DNA from: Mastigias papua
Lineage: Eukaryota > Cnidaria > Scyphozoa > Rhizostomeae > Mastigiidae
Assembly: GCA_964019165.1 (NCBI GenBank)
Contig: OZ025276.1
Coordinates: 6,673,320-6,737,319, forward strand
Length of the DNA: 64,000 nt
Reading direction: 5' to 3'
Below are positions 42,190 to 55,378 of this stretch, one piece after another. The translations under genes were made by a program, and so were the position numbers. The notes under the pieces are model-generated. The model had not been told where the DNA came from. It did no database searches and was given only the letters and a program-made list of their open reading frames with translations. Numbering within the stretch: the stretch's first letter is position 1; each line of letters starts with the position of its first letter.

Positions 42190-43340
42190 TGTGTGCTTTA
42201 TACAACCTTCCATGACACTACATTTCGTACCAAGGATCGTTTCTTTTGTGTAAAAATGGACGAATGTATCAGATGTTTCACCAATACCTGCGTAAAATGT
42301 AGACATTGTAAGCATGACCCCACACTCACCAAAGATCTGCTTAAATCCATTGAAGTTCTAGGCTTTAGATTATATTGGCCCTGCCCGAAACTGCACAAGG
42401 TAATCGTCACATGCTGGTTCTTATGGATAATTTTACGAGGTGGTGTGAGGTATTCCCTACTAAAGACCAAAATGCATCTACCTTTGCGAATATTCTTGCT
42501 TCCACGGGTTTTTAAAGATTTGGACCTGGGGCATTTATTCATTCGGATCAGGGAAGGGATTTCGAAAGCAATTTACTATACGAGATTTATAATACGATGG
42601 GTGTTATAAAAGCCTCGTAATACTGCATACCATCCTCAGGGTGATGGCCTAGTGGAGAGACAAAATAGAAACCTGCAAGAAATAATATCTAATTTCACAT
42701 TTGAACATCACCAGAACTGAGACCTCTGGTTAGACCCGGCAGCATTTGCCTATGGCACTAGTATCCACGTGTCTACACGGTTATCACCATACAGAATGGT
42801 CTTTGGGCGCCTTCCTGCATGCCAATTGAAGTCGAGCTAGGAGTGCCTTTCTCTAACCCACTTAACCAGCCGGAATACAGTCAGTACCTTAGAAAGCTAT
42901 TCAAACAGCTAATGCTCGTGGAAGACAACAGCTCGAGAAAGTCAGAAACAGCAACGTACCTCGTATGACTAGAGTCACAAGGCCTGGTTTCCTTTGGAAA
43001 CTATACAGACTGTCTGTTTATACCACCCAAGGTCCTGGAAGTTTGGGAGGAAATGGGTTGGGCCGCACCAAATATCCTCCAGAAATGGGGTCAATTAAAA
43101 CATTCGATCTAGTAATGGTCGATTGCTTGTAGTACACTGCAGTCAACTCTAGCTGTGTCCCATATCACTGTACAAAGGTCTGCCAGTCCACCCAACCCCT
43201 GAAACACCAAGTATCGTTATAAGGGATAGTGCCCAAGTTCGTCAACCGATTGCAGAACTGGGCACCCAGAACAGGGTACCGTTAGACTCGCACATCTGCA
43301 TCAAGTAATAAACCCACCCGTGAGGTTTGGAGACATTGTA
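42190..43340 (+). pseudogene. Ty3/gypsy-type integrase fragment, decayed
   Basis: A zinc-binding-like CFTNTCVKCRHCK segment (about 42268-42306) is followed, after frame changes, by DNFTRWCEVFP, IHSDQGRDFES and TAYHPQGDGLVERQNR. These are the central integrase core with its Asp and Glu positions. YGTSIHVSTRLSPY and VFGRLPA come next. At least two frameshifts and a stop interrupt it. Reverse transcriptase, protease, gag and LTRs were not recognised. It begins about 200 bp from the head of the minus-strand LINE, so the two lie back to back. Confidence 0.75.
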
Positions 43341-45531
43341 CAACACTATGCAAGCATTTCCACATTACGCATGCTGAAGGGAGGGGAAGTTTAATACGTA
43401 ATTTCTCCAATAATTTGTAAATTTTGTCTGCAATGCTACACTAGCGACGTTTTTACCGCGGCTGTGCGAACACTTGCCGTATTCAGATAGTATTCATTTG
43501 AAAACGGAATAGTGTGAGAGAGCAGGTATTTCCTCATCAACAACAGGTAGAAACAAATGCATGGCAGTATGGACGTAGCCTAAATTAATTGAAATATTAA
43601 AGCCAGGTACCTCTATGGCTAATAGTTCGCTTTTAATATCTAAAGAATGCTGTGCAAACTGACGAAGAAAATTTCAATTCTATTTGTTCGTTCAAGAGGG
43701 TTTGACTCAGTGCTTAAAAATGAGAACTGAACGGGAGAACATTTTGCTGCCTGATAAATAATATTTGTTAAAGTACATACTATCTGTCTGTAATAATGGG
43801 TCTCTGATTCTCGCTGAAAATAGGCTACTTTGCCACAATCATGCCATCTAACAAAGCAGGATGCTCTTATTAAATGGATGTTGTTTGTACTCCCTTGGCA
43901 ACAGTGAGATGCGAAGGATCAATTAATTTTGAATCGAATGGCCAAGGAAAAGATGAGTGAACACAGATAAAGAGCAGTAAATGCTATGCAGTTTGATAAC
44001 ATTGAATTATATCCTGTAAAATTAAAGTAATATTTGAATGGTATTTCAATACATTATTCATCCAATTACACTAACAGCCCACAAAATGCATTTGACCATT
44101 TGTGCGTCATCATGGATTCAGGTATATCCATGACCGTAGGAGGACTGTAAGTCTAGGGGGACTGCTGACTGTCCGCCCGAATGAACAAAAAGAATTGTCA
44201 AGATGCAGTATCACTTCTGAATGCAAATTCAAGACTGTTTTCATGTTAGCTGTTACCGGGCTGCATTGAGCTACAAATATTTTCTGTACCGACTGGAGCA
44301 TATTAGGATGAATTTGCCCGAATGACATAGGCTTCCGTATCAATTGGTCCGCCAGCTCCCCCCTCCTCCATCGGCTATGGGCATACTGGATAGTTGTTAG
44401 CATTTTATCACAAGATTACAGTTCTTTGGAAGTGATGTGTTTGGTTTAACAAGGCAACAGCAGTGTTTACTCAGCTTCTCCCGTCGACTTTATAGCAACA
44501 ACTTCTGTTTGATCAGGCTGAACGCTGTCAAAAGGACTCAAGTAATATCCTCCTTCATTCAATGCATCATTACTTGTTTCCCTATAAAAGGAAGTGAGTG
44601 GACGTTTATTTCTCAAACTGTAAAGGTGCATGCTGATAAGGAGTTAGAAGACTGGTTTTATCATGGTAACGAATTTTTCTTTTTTCCTTTCATAGTTTCA
44701 AACTTGTGTCCTCCAGTTTATATGGCCGCAATTTGTTACGATATTAATTCGTGCTTCATACAGAAAGCAGAGTTGAATCCGTATATGCTGACCATTAAGC
44801 ATTTCACATGCTAACCAACACACATTTATAGCACAAGACTTTGTACCAGATCACTAAGTGAAATCAAAATTTGCATAAAACCCCCATTTGTTTATTTGGT
44901 GGGAATTTGTAACCATATCATAGAACAAATCAATCACAACTTTATTGAGGAATAAGAATCTATTTACTTCTAAAAGGGCGCATCCAAAAATTAGTAAAGT
45001 TCTTGTCGATGGAGTATTGACCATTCTTGTGGATAAATCTACTGTCAGTTAATCCGATGCATTGCTGTTGAAAACTGTATTCGCAAAGGAAGAACTTTGC
45101 ATGCTTGTCCATTTTCTTTCATCAGAACTGTCCGAGCCCAGTCACTATTATCACGATGCACTTGCTATGTATCGCATTTGTTCTTCATTATAAAACTGCA
45201 CTCGGAAAGTTCTCTTATAAGCAGATTTAACAGATAGAAGCAAATCCTCTTTATGAAGAGAGCTTTGGTCTGAATTTTAGTTCAGCATTCTTATTTCTTA
45301 GATGTTAATTCTACTTCTTATTCCAACCAATTTCATTCAGGTCCTCATTCTTACTTAGAAATTTGTAGCATGCATCTTTCGATGCTATCAGTGACACCAA
45401 AATATATAATTATCATAGCTTATTCACAGAACCAAAAAGATAAGATATTCTATGTAGGTGTTTATGAAGAGGCTGATTCAATGCTTGCGAGAAATCTGAC
45501 ATTTTGTTCCAAGTCATATCTTTAATTTCAG
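43341..45531. other. Non-coding stretch upstream of the serine protease gene
   Basis: The exon with the protease initiator codon should lie here. An ATG|GTAACG at about 44663 could be a phase-0 exon end, but nothing else supports it. The frames at 44437-44814 (+) and 44110-44403 (-) are unassigned. Confidence 0.4.
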
Positions 45532-45611
45532 TTCTGCGCCAAATTTCAACTCTTGCTAGGAGTCGTCCTGGTTGTGACCTCTGCTGCTACTGGTCGGAGT
45601 GTTGTTAGCAG
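45532..45611 (+). CDS. Serine protease gene, signal-peptide exon
   Basis: 80-nt exon between TTTCAG and |GTAAGA. It reads a hydrophobic signal core (FQLLLGVVLVVTSAATG) followed by RSVVS and two bases of an Arg codon. It opens in phase 0 and ends in phase 2. An in-frame TAA 9 nt upstream of the exon shows that the initiator Met must come from an earlier exon. The product would enter the secretory pathway. Confidence 0.7.
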
Positions 45612-47265
45612 GTAAGATTTTCGTGCTCTGTATATCATTAGCAACTACTTTCGACGATTCAACTTCTATAAATGGCCCTCGTATCGTCTGCTGTGAATTA
45701 TATTCGCATACTCTTCGGAAACTATACCTTTCCTTTCGTACAGCTCCTCCTTGTTTAATTTGTGCACAATAATCTCACAGGTAAGGTCTGTTGACAATAG
45801 GGGTAGGGAAGACAGTTCCCCATAATAATTCACTGAGATTGTAAATGGAAATATTCTAACGCCTAGCTCTTCCTTGAGTGTTGTTACTCTAACATGATAC
45901 GATTCTGCAATTTGATCTGACGGAAATACATAAGACATGTGTAACCCTATCTCATTACAGTTACATCCCTATGGTTTCTCAATTAGAGATCATTTGAAGC
46001 ATTTGCTGAAAAGCTGAAATCCTATTATAAATAAATGAATCACGTTTTGTAAAGTAAGTTGTATATCTCATCGCTAACTGGTCACCAAAGTGATTTTAAT
46101 AGAGCAGAATCATAATTCATTTGTAGAGACACATGCCTGGCTCAACTTTTTACTTAACATCCTCGCGTCCATTGTAAGTGAACTTTCCACGGTCTTGCAG
46201 GTTCAGTGAAACTTAGTTTATTTGATTCAGACACTCGCAAGTTTAGAATGTCTGTATGAATGTAGTATTTTACAGTTATGAAGAGAAAGGAGATCTCCAA
46301 AGTAAATAACTACAAATTAATTTAAATGAAGGTGTAGATTAAAGTTATGAAACAATTACCTGTTGATAAGACCGCATACAGTAAAACCCGCATATAAAAA
46401 CCATGAATTTTGGAATGAGACTCAATTAATCAGGGTGCAAGTGTTGGAGCTAGTTTTTTCCCTGCATACAACACCAATGACAGCTATGTATGTTATGTTT
46501 TTGGGGTATCAATGAAAGGGGTTGATTGGCAAACAGGCTGAATGCATTTACAGTGGAAAATGAATGAAGCTGTTTGTAAGAACTGTACTAAAACATCAGG
46601 CTGAAACGGTTCTATGTACTTGATATCAATATATGCAATTTCGAGCTGTAAGTTCGCAATAAATGAAGATTCTCAAGTGCAGGCTTTTACTGTATTACAG
46701 ATCTAATTAGCTATTTAAAATGTGATTGATTATATTTTCGATGACTGTAACTTTTTCACGAGCAGGAAATAGTAACATCGACGTTAGGAAAGAACTGCCA
46801 TTGACGTAAAATTCTCACATATCCTAATTGACGCCTACAGCATGTCTTGTTGGGAAAAATGAACAGAGCAAATTATAAAGTGGAATTGTTAGAGAACGGA
46901 AGCCTCTTTCATGAATTAGTAAATGGGCGTATGTTGAGTGCCAATAAGTCTTGTGAAGTACAAGGAAAACGCCTTTTTGGGATCATCCAGTGGAAGGGAG
47001 CTTATGTGAGGGGGGTGGGATGAAAACTTCCCCTGAATTAGATTATTCAGGGGCGAGTTTAGTAACTGAAATATGGATTGTCGGCAAAAATTTGTGTACA
47101 CATGTCGGGAAAGTTAGGACTGATAGACTCCCCTAAAGATTAAAAAAAGTCAGCCACTGAGATCACCCATTGTTTGTTTATCCTCTAGGGGAAAGCATAA
47201 TTCCAGGTTTTTGCGTAATTGCAGTATCAATCATGCGAAATATTTCCTTTTGTTTTGTGTATTAG
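45612..47265 (+). other. Serine protease intron 1
   Basis: 1.65 kb. A minus-strand frame of 90 codons at 45666-45938 is unassigned, and nothing shows it to be a nested gene. Confidence 0.65.
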
Positions 47266-47471
47266 ATACAAGCGAATGGTCAATGGAAACGCCGCAACTA
47301 TCACCGACTGGCCATTCATTGCATCATTGAAATATTCAGCTTCTTCAAACGTCTTGTGGAAAATCTGCTCAGCATCGTTGATTGCAAGGAATTGGCTTGT
47401 CACTGTGGCCCATTGCGTAAAAGATGTTAATGAAACGACCATAGATGCAAAGGATCTTAAAGTCCAATTAA
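47266..47471 (+). CDS. S1 serine protease, N-terminal catalytic exon (His)
   Basis: The exon completes an Arg codon with its first base (AG|A) and reads YKRMVNGNAA. Cleavage after KR would expose MVNG, the counterpart of the IVGG activation end. It continues with ADWPF-like TDWPFIASL, CSASLIARNWLVTVAHC (catalytic His) and ends at KVQL plus one base. The donor A|GTAGGT was chosen over a nearby GGTTCC because only it gives the phase 1 needed by the next exon. Reading past the donor meets a stop 18 nt later. The cysteine before His and the one after it fit the conserved 42-58 disulfide. Confidence 0.85.
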
Positions 47472-48302
47472 GTAGGTTCCTATTTCAGTAATACTCTGAC
47501 CAATTAAACTGCGCTTGGAGCGTTCATTAATATGCCAAGGTTCTTTTTTGCAGATTTACGCGATTTATCTACCTTAGATGTACGAAATCGCAAACTCGCA
47601 AATTATGCGCATCAAGATACTATTCTATTGATAGCTTGTACTTCAAAGCTTAGGTTTATCGCGCAAAATCGTGCATAAAACAAATCGCTTAATCAGAGAT
47701 AAATGGGAGAGCTTATGCTTCACCTTACATTTTAAGATCCTTTAGGATTTTAAGATCATTTTAGGAAGCGTAATAAATTTGCATTTTCGGGGATATTTTA
47801 ATGCACACAGAGAAGAGCGTGAAGAACTTAGCAAGGATTACATGAGGTGTAGGAAAATTTGATTTCTTTAAAACGTATAAAGAGGAGCACTCTGTGATGT
47901 TGCTAAGACTTCAATTATTGCTATTCTCCAGGTAAAGCACATCTTCAAGGGCAATATTTCAACATTTGCAAGTACTATGGTGAGCAAGCCCCCCCTCCCC
48001 CACCCCAGTGGTCTTATTGCTTACTTCTCTGCTTCTAGCTGCTTCTAGCTGTCTTGTTAATTGATAATACCGAAAATGAGAATGCTTAACATCAGGGGTG
48101 GCACTAGAACCAAAAAACTTTATGTGCAGAACTACAGATCTAGGAAAGATTAAATGCCAATGCCTCCAAAATTATGAAGCCCTAAAGTGGCCCCTTAGAA
48201 GTTTTCAAGGGGACAGGATTTTGCATTTGTTTACATAAAAAGATGTTTAGCAAGTAGATACACCCGAGGGGCAAGCCACTCAAAACGATCTCGTACACGT
48301 CG

Positions 48303-48465
48303 CTGAAAAATCTGTAAAAATATCCAAAAAATAGTCTGACAAATCTTCGAAAATCTTGAAAATCTCAAAAATCTTTAAAACCCTGGAAGATGTACAAAAA
48401 TCTCTAAATCTTAAAAAAATCTCACAAATCTGTACAAAAATCTCAAAATCTATAAAAAACTTCAA
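48303..48465. repeat. Degenerate AAAATCT-unit minisatellite
   Basis: AAAATCT, AAATCTG and AAATCTT units recur for about 160 bp. The minus-strand Phe/Ile/Glu-rich frame through it is an artefact of the repeat. Confidence 0.75.
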
Positions 48466-48987
48466 TCTTGATCCATGAGCACTGAGTTCACGGATTGTAC
48501 TACTTTTCTTCTACTGAATGTTCACAAATAACCGCATTTCCTCATTCTATGTTAATACATATATGACATTGTGAGCTTGAAGGGAGGGGTATGGTCGATA
48601 ATCGATATTTTCAGACAAAGTGAAGAGGTTTCTTCTCGCCGATTTCGTTGCTCGATTTTCTCCAAACGTCCCCAAATCAACTCTGCAGTCATTGACATGG
48701 CATTCTTTTCATGACATGACATAACATTGTTCGAACTGACAGTGGGGTAAATGTTTGATGATGTCATTCATCATCAAAATAGGGACCTCTCATAGAGAAA
48801 ACCTTATTCGACTTTGTAAAGGGAGAGGTCAAAAAAGCTTAATAGAAGTAGTCCCTGGGGCTCTATTCATTTCTGATACGTTTGAGTAGGAGCTTATTCG
48901 AGAGGGAGGGCTTATATAATTATGTGACAAATGTCACATAATAAGCTCACAGTAAAAGCTACTACTCCCCATAGCATTAATACAGTC

Positions 48988-49152
48988 TAAATTTAAGCAT
49001 TAATTTTTATCAAGATCTTCATTATCATCCACGGTAGGGGCTTATTCTAAGGTCAGCTTATTGCAAATTTGAAGTTCTAGTATGAGGGCATTCGTGGGGT
49101 GCTTATTAGAGGGGAGGGACCAAATCAAGGATTTATAGTATCTATGATTCGG
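48988..49152. repeat. Dispersed repeat, copy 2 (see 20454-20568)
   Basis: Same block order as copy 1 but with an expanded middle of GGGGCTTATT-like units. Similar GCTTATT-AGGGAGGG pieces also occur just upstream at about 48890-48915. Confidence 0.5.
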
Positions 49153-51103
49153 ATTTCTTCCATGCAACCAAGAAAGGTAAAGAAACACTGATGATCCAGA
49201 AACATTATTTGATAGTATCATAATGCGCCCAAACAAGATGCCTTTGACGCATGAAATTTTGCATGGAATCCACACAGATTCGTGCGATGACACAGATCCT
49301 ACTTGTTGCGAGGTAGCAGCTAAAGAAGCTATTTTAAAGGATAGAGAAGATGAAGAACCAAGAGAAGACGATACAGAGAACGAGGTGGAAATGACGCAAG
49401 ATTAGCCTACTTTTGTCAGGGGAGACTTAAACATTTTACTATTACAGACATATTCAAATAATGGGCTGTCTATGTATGAAGAATGAGACACGTCTGGTGC
49501 GAAGGATATGAGAGCATATAAGTTTATGATTGAAGATATGTGCTCTCTCTTTGTTACTTATAGTTGAAACTAAGTAAATAAGCCAACAGCAGTTGAACTC
49601 ATCCAGAAAAAGGACAACTGTCCAGTGATAGGTTGGTAAGAGTTCGTACTGAATGTCCAGGTCATTAATGTTTTGTTGATTCAAACCGTATCAGTGCAAG
49701 CAGTGGTGCCCTACTAAAGAGTTAACAATGGGGAATATACTGCAGGGCACTCTTTGGACCACACCAATGATGTCACTAGACTCTTCAGTACTAAAATACT
49801 TACAAAGTTTTACAAAAACATTGCACATAATACGTGTAAAATATTCATAAAACCGTAGTACAGGGTTGGTTCGCATTAACAAGCTAGAAGTTCACCAATT
49901 TAACATAAGATCGTTAAAGGACGGGTGATCTCTCCAAAACTCTCTTCATTGTAAGAAAGTGGGATAGCCTCCCGAGCTTCCTTCCAAATCACCTCTGAGG
50001 CCCCGTTCACCCTAGAGCAAAACAGAAAGGAACAGTTCGATATTGTACTAAACGGAATGGAACTTTTTGTATGGTGTTTTTTAGACAGCATTTTGATTTC
50101 TTTTTTTGCTTATTGATAGACGCCCTCATTCGCTATCTGATTTGGATTTGGGAAAAGTTTTAAGCTTGAAAGGAGCCCCCACGCGAAATATTCCTAAAGG
50201 CTGCCTAGCAATTCTGTTGCACCATTACTTCAGCTGTCCGTTGGGCTTCAGTTATGTTTAGATTCCACTGAAAATTAAGCAATCAGCAGAATGGCTGGAG
50301 GAATTGACTACAAAGTAACACCAGGTTATGGCCATGAGTTCACGGTCTAACTGTTCTTGATTCGAATAATTGAGATATGTGTTCTAGTCCTCCCTCCTAG
50401 CATCACTGAAATGAAACCAACTAGCTAGGGGTCTCTGAATAAACACCAGATCTCGTGTTTTGGAAGATTTGTCGCTAAGCTATGAAATCCTATTGTAATT
50501 AAAATCTATACTGCCTTTCTTTATACTAAGCTGCATTAAAGGAACGATTTGCCAGTCCTCTGGGGAGCTTAAGCAGAGTTCCACTGACAGATGAACAGCA
50601 ATTTAAGTAACTTTTTAACAATTGAAAGCGAATGTAAATATTTCCATGATATAGTAACGTCATTTTCCAATGGGAATATATGATTTCATTGAAATTTCAC
50701 CAACTATCGGGACAGCTAAGTGTAGCTTGACCAGGGAGCTTCACACAGAAAAAGATAGAATGTCAAAGAGCATTTGATGAAAACGGTTGCTTTAGCTATG
50801 AATATGACCATGATGTGACGGCTTTCAAATCATTGGAATGGCAACAAAATTTTCATTGTAGTACAAAATGGTAGTTTTACTTTTTCAAGGTACTAAATGC
50901 TCACAAATTTTATAGTAGTTTGCCAATGGGTGTCATGAGGATATTTTTGAGGGAGCTTCCCCCACGGTACCCCACAGTGCTATTCTTATTTGACATGTTT
51001 AGAAAAATATGTTTGAATGCAAATAGTAATAAAAATTTGTGGGAAAGGTGTTAAAGAAATGAGATCGAAGTTCCTTGCAACAGTTTCGAGTTTTGTTTCA
51101 TAG

Positions 51104-51304
51104 GAAGAAGACACGACTCTTGGCAAACAGATGACTACGAGGTGAGGCAGATATCTACACACCCAATTTCAAATGTTGGGGACATCTTGGAGGGCATAGA
51201 AAACGATATTGCTCTAATTCAGTTGAAGGAGAATGCACCAAGCCACATGGCAGCTGTACAAATCCACCAAGGAGTTGATACTGTTCAGAATTGTAAATCT
51301 GCAG
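51104..51304 (+). CDS. S1 serine protease, middle catalytic exon (Asp)
   Basis: Acceptor TTTCATAG and donor G|GTGAGT. It enters in phase 1 and ends in phase 1. It reads RRHDSWQTDDYEVRQ, STHP and ENDIALIQLKENAP, which carries the catalytic Asp in the usual NDIALI context. The exon joins to the next as SAG|WGA, reproducing the conserved GWG that follows this region in the family. Confidence 0.88.
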
Positions 51305-51677
51305 GTGAGTGAGATACTGAAAATTCAATGATATTGTAAAAATCGAATAATAGGTTAATTTCAAAAATGAAGGTATAGAAATAAACAACTTGGAAAAATT
51401 TGCAAATGAAACAGAAAAATATAAACTATTCATGGATGGAAACTAAGGATTTGATGAGAAAAAGCTCTCTAAAATTTCGATCGACAATAAGCTAATATCA
51501 TTATATCTGGATTTTCTAGATAGCTTGTTTATTTCACAACCATCATCGAATCGAGTCCAGGTTCTTGGGTTCTATTGGGGAGCCATGTTTTTTACATGTA
51601 ATTTATTGAGAGCACGTTTAGTAGGATGTGTGCTGAGCCTAAGAGAGCTATCTTCTGCAGTTATGTAACATTGATAT

Positions 51678-51876
51678 TAATAATACTAATAATGTGCTAT
51701 CCTGGTATTTTGCTTATTTCTAGTAGTATTATTTTTTGATTACACAATACTGTTCTTAATACACGCTGTCTGTTCTGTAATCAAACAGTTAAGTCTCAAA
51801 AAGTGTCTCAGACAGGAAGTGTTTTCCTAAGTATATGTGCTGTTCCACATAGGATAGCACATTATTAGTATTATTA
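51678..51876. mobile_element. MITE-like element with 26-bp perfect terminal repeats
   Basis: 51678-51703 and 51851-51876 are exact reverse complements (TAATAATACTAATAATGTGC and onwards). A second pair, TTGATTACA / TGTAATCAA, sits inside at about 51737 and 51778. No coding frame. A target duplication was not evident. Confidence 0.7.
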
Positions 51877-53653
51877 CATGATTTTATATGATTCTTCATC
51901 AGTACGAAAGAATGCTAGAGAAATTGAAATCTAATTAAATAAGAAAAAATGACAGCATTCAACCAGGAAGTCATGTTCTTTGTATAATGTCACACGCTTA
52001 TTTGATACTATTTCACTTCACTTGCTCATGAGGTAGGCTTTCACTCGCTTTCTTCTTAAAAATCTTGGGCAATTCCACAGTTTCTACAGCTTTTTGAATG
52101 CTATTCAGTACATTCACATCAATATAAGAAAAGCTCTTTAGTGAGATTTGCAATTACAGTTTAGGTATTTGCAGACGGTCCTTTCGTCGAGTTGCGTACA
52201 TTGAAGCTTTGAGAACATATACTCTGTTATGAACAATTCCCTGAGAAATTCTACTTTTTATCTTCAATTCATTTACTTTACATCTCAAGCTGTTCTTTCC
52301 TCTTGTTCTTATATTCTCTTCCTTTCTCATTACTATGCGAATACTCTTGCACTTTTACATCCTAAAAGTAAAACCTGTGGCATGGAAGGGCTTTGGCTGC
52401 AGCAAATTTGGCCACTGGTGGCAAGGATGGAGTTTGCAATATACCTCAGGAGAATACTCTTTAGCATTCTATGTAGGGGGCCTTTTAAGTATGCTTGCTG
52501 ACTATCGGAGCCCAGTACATTAACTCTCTTACCCAATAAGTCTGTGGTGTATAATAATAATCCCTACATGCCCCCCCCCGGATTCCACTAGACTGGCAAG
52601 CGATGCTTGAAAACTAAGTTCTAAATGTTTCCTACTTATCACAAGGTATAGGAAATTCCCATAGCATTAAGTTATTCCAAATTGAATGGTAAAATCTGTA
52701 AATCATCACTAAATTTGATTTATGTTGTTCCACCTTCGCGCTCTGTAGATTAGCCAATCAGCATCTCGCAGTGCCAAAAATGATGCACTGTTGATCAAAG
52801 GAAATTGCTTGTCTAGTAAATTAGGGCTTACTACACTCCCCATACTGTTATTGGTTGGTTGCAACTCTTTCGAACAGTTAGGCATAATCATAAACATTAT
52901 GCAGGAAAATCATGAGACTCTTGGGTCTGATGGACAATTAAATATGCCGGATAACCGAAATGAATTGAAATATTATTAGAAATTTCAAAGGGATGTAGCT
53001 TACATAGAAGGAGAAATCGAAAGCTACGATTTACTAAGTTATTAAAGACTGATATCATGATAGTTGCCGTATACAGTATGGGTCTTATTGGCACAGGCCT
53101 AATATGTCAGCAACGTGAACGGACTTCATAAAAGCTTGAAAAAAGTGCTTTATGAAGCCTGAAGCATTAATTGCGGGTTTGGTAACTTTGCAGTTCAGTG
53201 ATAAATTTATCAAGTTTATTTGTAACGCCCTGTTTTGCACAACAAAGTGAGAAGTTCTTAAAGCTTTGCGAACAGTTTAGGAAGAAATCTGTGCAGATTA
53301 AGATATGCCATGATTATACATCTATTAAGAAAGGTTCATGGGAGGAAGTATCTGGGGGGCTGTCGCCCTCCACTTTCTATAGCAAATGTACTTTAGTACC
53401 CGTTGCTGCTCTCTCCACATCCTTGCAAATTTGATCTGTCCACCCATGCCCCTCCCAGCAAAATTGTTGCTCTGCCGCCATTAAGGTTCCTTTTAGCGTA
53501 AAGTGTTAAATACATTCCAGTTTATGTTTATAAGAATCAAGGGTTATTCCTCAAGTATAGCAGTTTTAAGAATAAGTGCAGCTCTAGAGTTTTCTTGTAG
53601 ATACCCATTAATCAATGAGAGAAGACGTCATTCAACTGCATACGTACTTTGAT

Positions 53654-54031
53654 AAGAATGCCTAATTTTTCACTCAACCTTAATATTCATAAAAGTTCTC
53701 ATTTTGAGCCTGAGAATATTGTTTAGTTATTCTTAAATTTGTAGCCATTTTGAGTATTGATACTCGTATAGGCTATATTCTTATAATAAACAGTGCATAA
53801 TAGACGCTCCCCGTCCCCGAAGAGGTACTGAGTCGCATTATAGCATAACGTCTCCCAGTCCAGACAAGTGTAACTCACACTTGGTTTTTTTCTAAAGAAA
53901 GCTCAAAAATATGTAAAATCCAAGCCTTGGTGAAGTTCGAGCTTTGCATTATTTTTATACTTTTTCTTAAATTTCAGCGATTTTGAGTCTCTATATTCTT
54001 ATAGACCTTTATTCTTATCAAGAAAGTGTGT
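53654..54031. repeat. Dispersed repeat of about 370 bp, copy 2 (see 24206-24573)
   Basis: Same blocks in the same order as copy 1, with scattered substitutions and small gaps. Confidence 0.6.
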
Positions 54032-54758
54032 TTGACTATTAGTAACGTGACAAAGTGCACAGTCAATATCAGTACTTTGGAGCTACATTGCCAATAAGGT
54101 GACTTGTTCAAAGCAAAATTTCTTCTTTGGGAAGTGGAGACAACAGCCTTTAAAATTACGTAAAATTAATCCAGTTCTTTTCTCTATCTTCTGCTGAAAT
54201 TGCAATTCATTCTTACATTATTTGGGATATTATTGAAGTGGGTTCGCAAATAGTAAAGCAAAATGAACAGTGAAAGGGACTTTTAAAAAGCTTGAAACTC
54301 CAAGGGGGATGTGGAACCTAAGGGCCCCTATAAATCTAGCAATGGTGCTACGTCCAATTGAACCAACAGAACTTAAATCCTCCTCAATAAAGCAATTTGA
54401 ATGGATTATATCAATTGGCTGGCCTATGTCTAAATTCCTGAGTCACAATAAAATTGATTGGATGTATAGGGTATTGCAGGCTCATTTAATGCAGTTGATC
54501 TTGGAATTGGTGAGTGAATGAGCCTCACTCCTCTCTGAGGTGGAGTGCATCGGGAGGCAACTAGGATTATGGTATATTGTTTTGCCAAGTAGATCCATCC
54601 AATGAAATGAATAAAACACATTCAGATACATGCAGAGAATGCTTTCAGTAAGGATTTTGAAGGATAGGTAGTATTTAGAACAAGGTGGTGTAGCTGAGTG
54701 AATGGAGTGAAGTGGCAGTGCCACGGGATCTAAGAAGCTAAAATTCACAGATTCAAAG

Positions 54759-54780
54759 TACTAACTAACTAACTAACTAG

Positions 54781-54860
<80 letters not shown>

Positions 54861-55167
54861 GTTACTAACTAGCTAGCTAACTAACTAACTAACTAACTAA
54901 CCAAGTAATCAACTAACTAACTAACTATCTAACTAACTAATTAACTAACTAAGTAACTAAATAACTAACTATCTAACTAACAAATTAACTAACTAACTAA
55001 CTAACTAACTTACTAACAAACCAAGTAACCAACTAACTAATTGACTATCTAACTAACTAATTAACTAACTAAGTAACTAAATAACTAACCATTTAACTAA
55101 ATAATTAACTAACTAACTAAGTAAGTAAGTAGCTAACTAACTAGCTAGCTAACTAAATGACTAACTA
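54759..55167. repeat. (CTAA)n array
   Basis: About 410 bp of CTAA tetramers, pure at the left and with CTAG, TTAA, GTAA and CCAA variants to the right. A shorter continuation lies at 55379-55460, beyond an inserted hairpin. Confidence 0.95.
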
Positions 55168-55378
55168 TAATGATGATAATGATATGTAGCCGACCAGTAT
55201 TCGAGAGTGCTCGATATGTAAAAATACAGCCAAAATATCAATTTCAATACAGAAGCGTCAAAAGTTTGGTATAATCCATAAAATCATATAAAGACGAGTT
55301 TCATGCATCACAAGTCGGTGTTATAAGATTTTATTAATTTTTTATCGGACTTTTAATGCTTTTATATTGAAATTGATA
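55168..55378. repeat. Hairpin-forming insert splitting the CTAA array
   Basis: Arms 55236-55265 and 55349-55378 pair at 26 of 30 positions, all four mismatches being transitions. CTAA-type repeat lies on both sides, so the segment looks inserted into, or excluded from expansion of, the array. Confidence 0.6.

Larger units (their letters stand above)
47472..51103 (+). other. Serine protease intron 2
   Basis: 3.63 kb. It contains a degenerate AAAATCT repeat (48303-48465), a 10-bp hairpin (48918-48941) and a dispersed repeat copy (48988-49152). An acidic 60-codon frame at 49223-49405 is unassigned. Confidence 0.65.

Noticed and set aside
45666..45938. Minus-strand 90-codon frame in protease intron 1 as a nested gene
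   Set aside because: No family resemblance, no start context, and no splice sites tie it to other exons.
49223..49405. Acidic 60-codon frame as a protease exon
   Set aside because: The S1 alignment is already continuous between the flanking exons, and the frame resembles no S1 segment.
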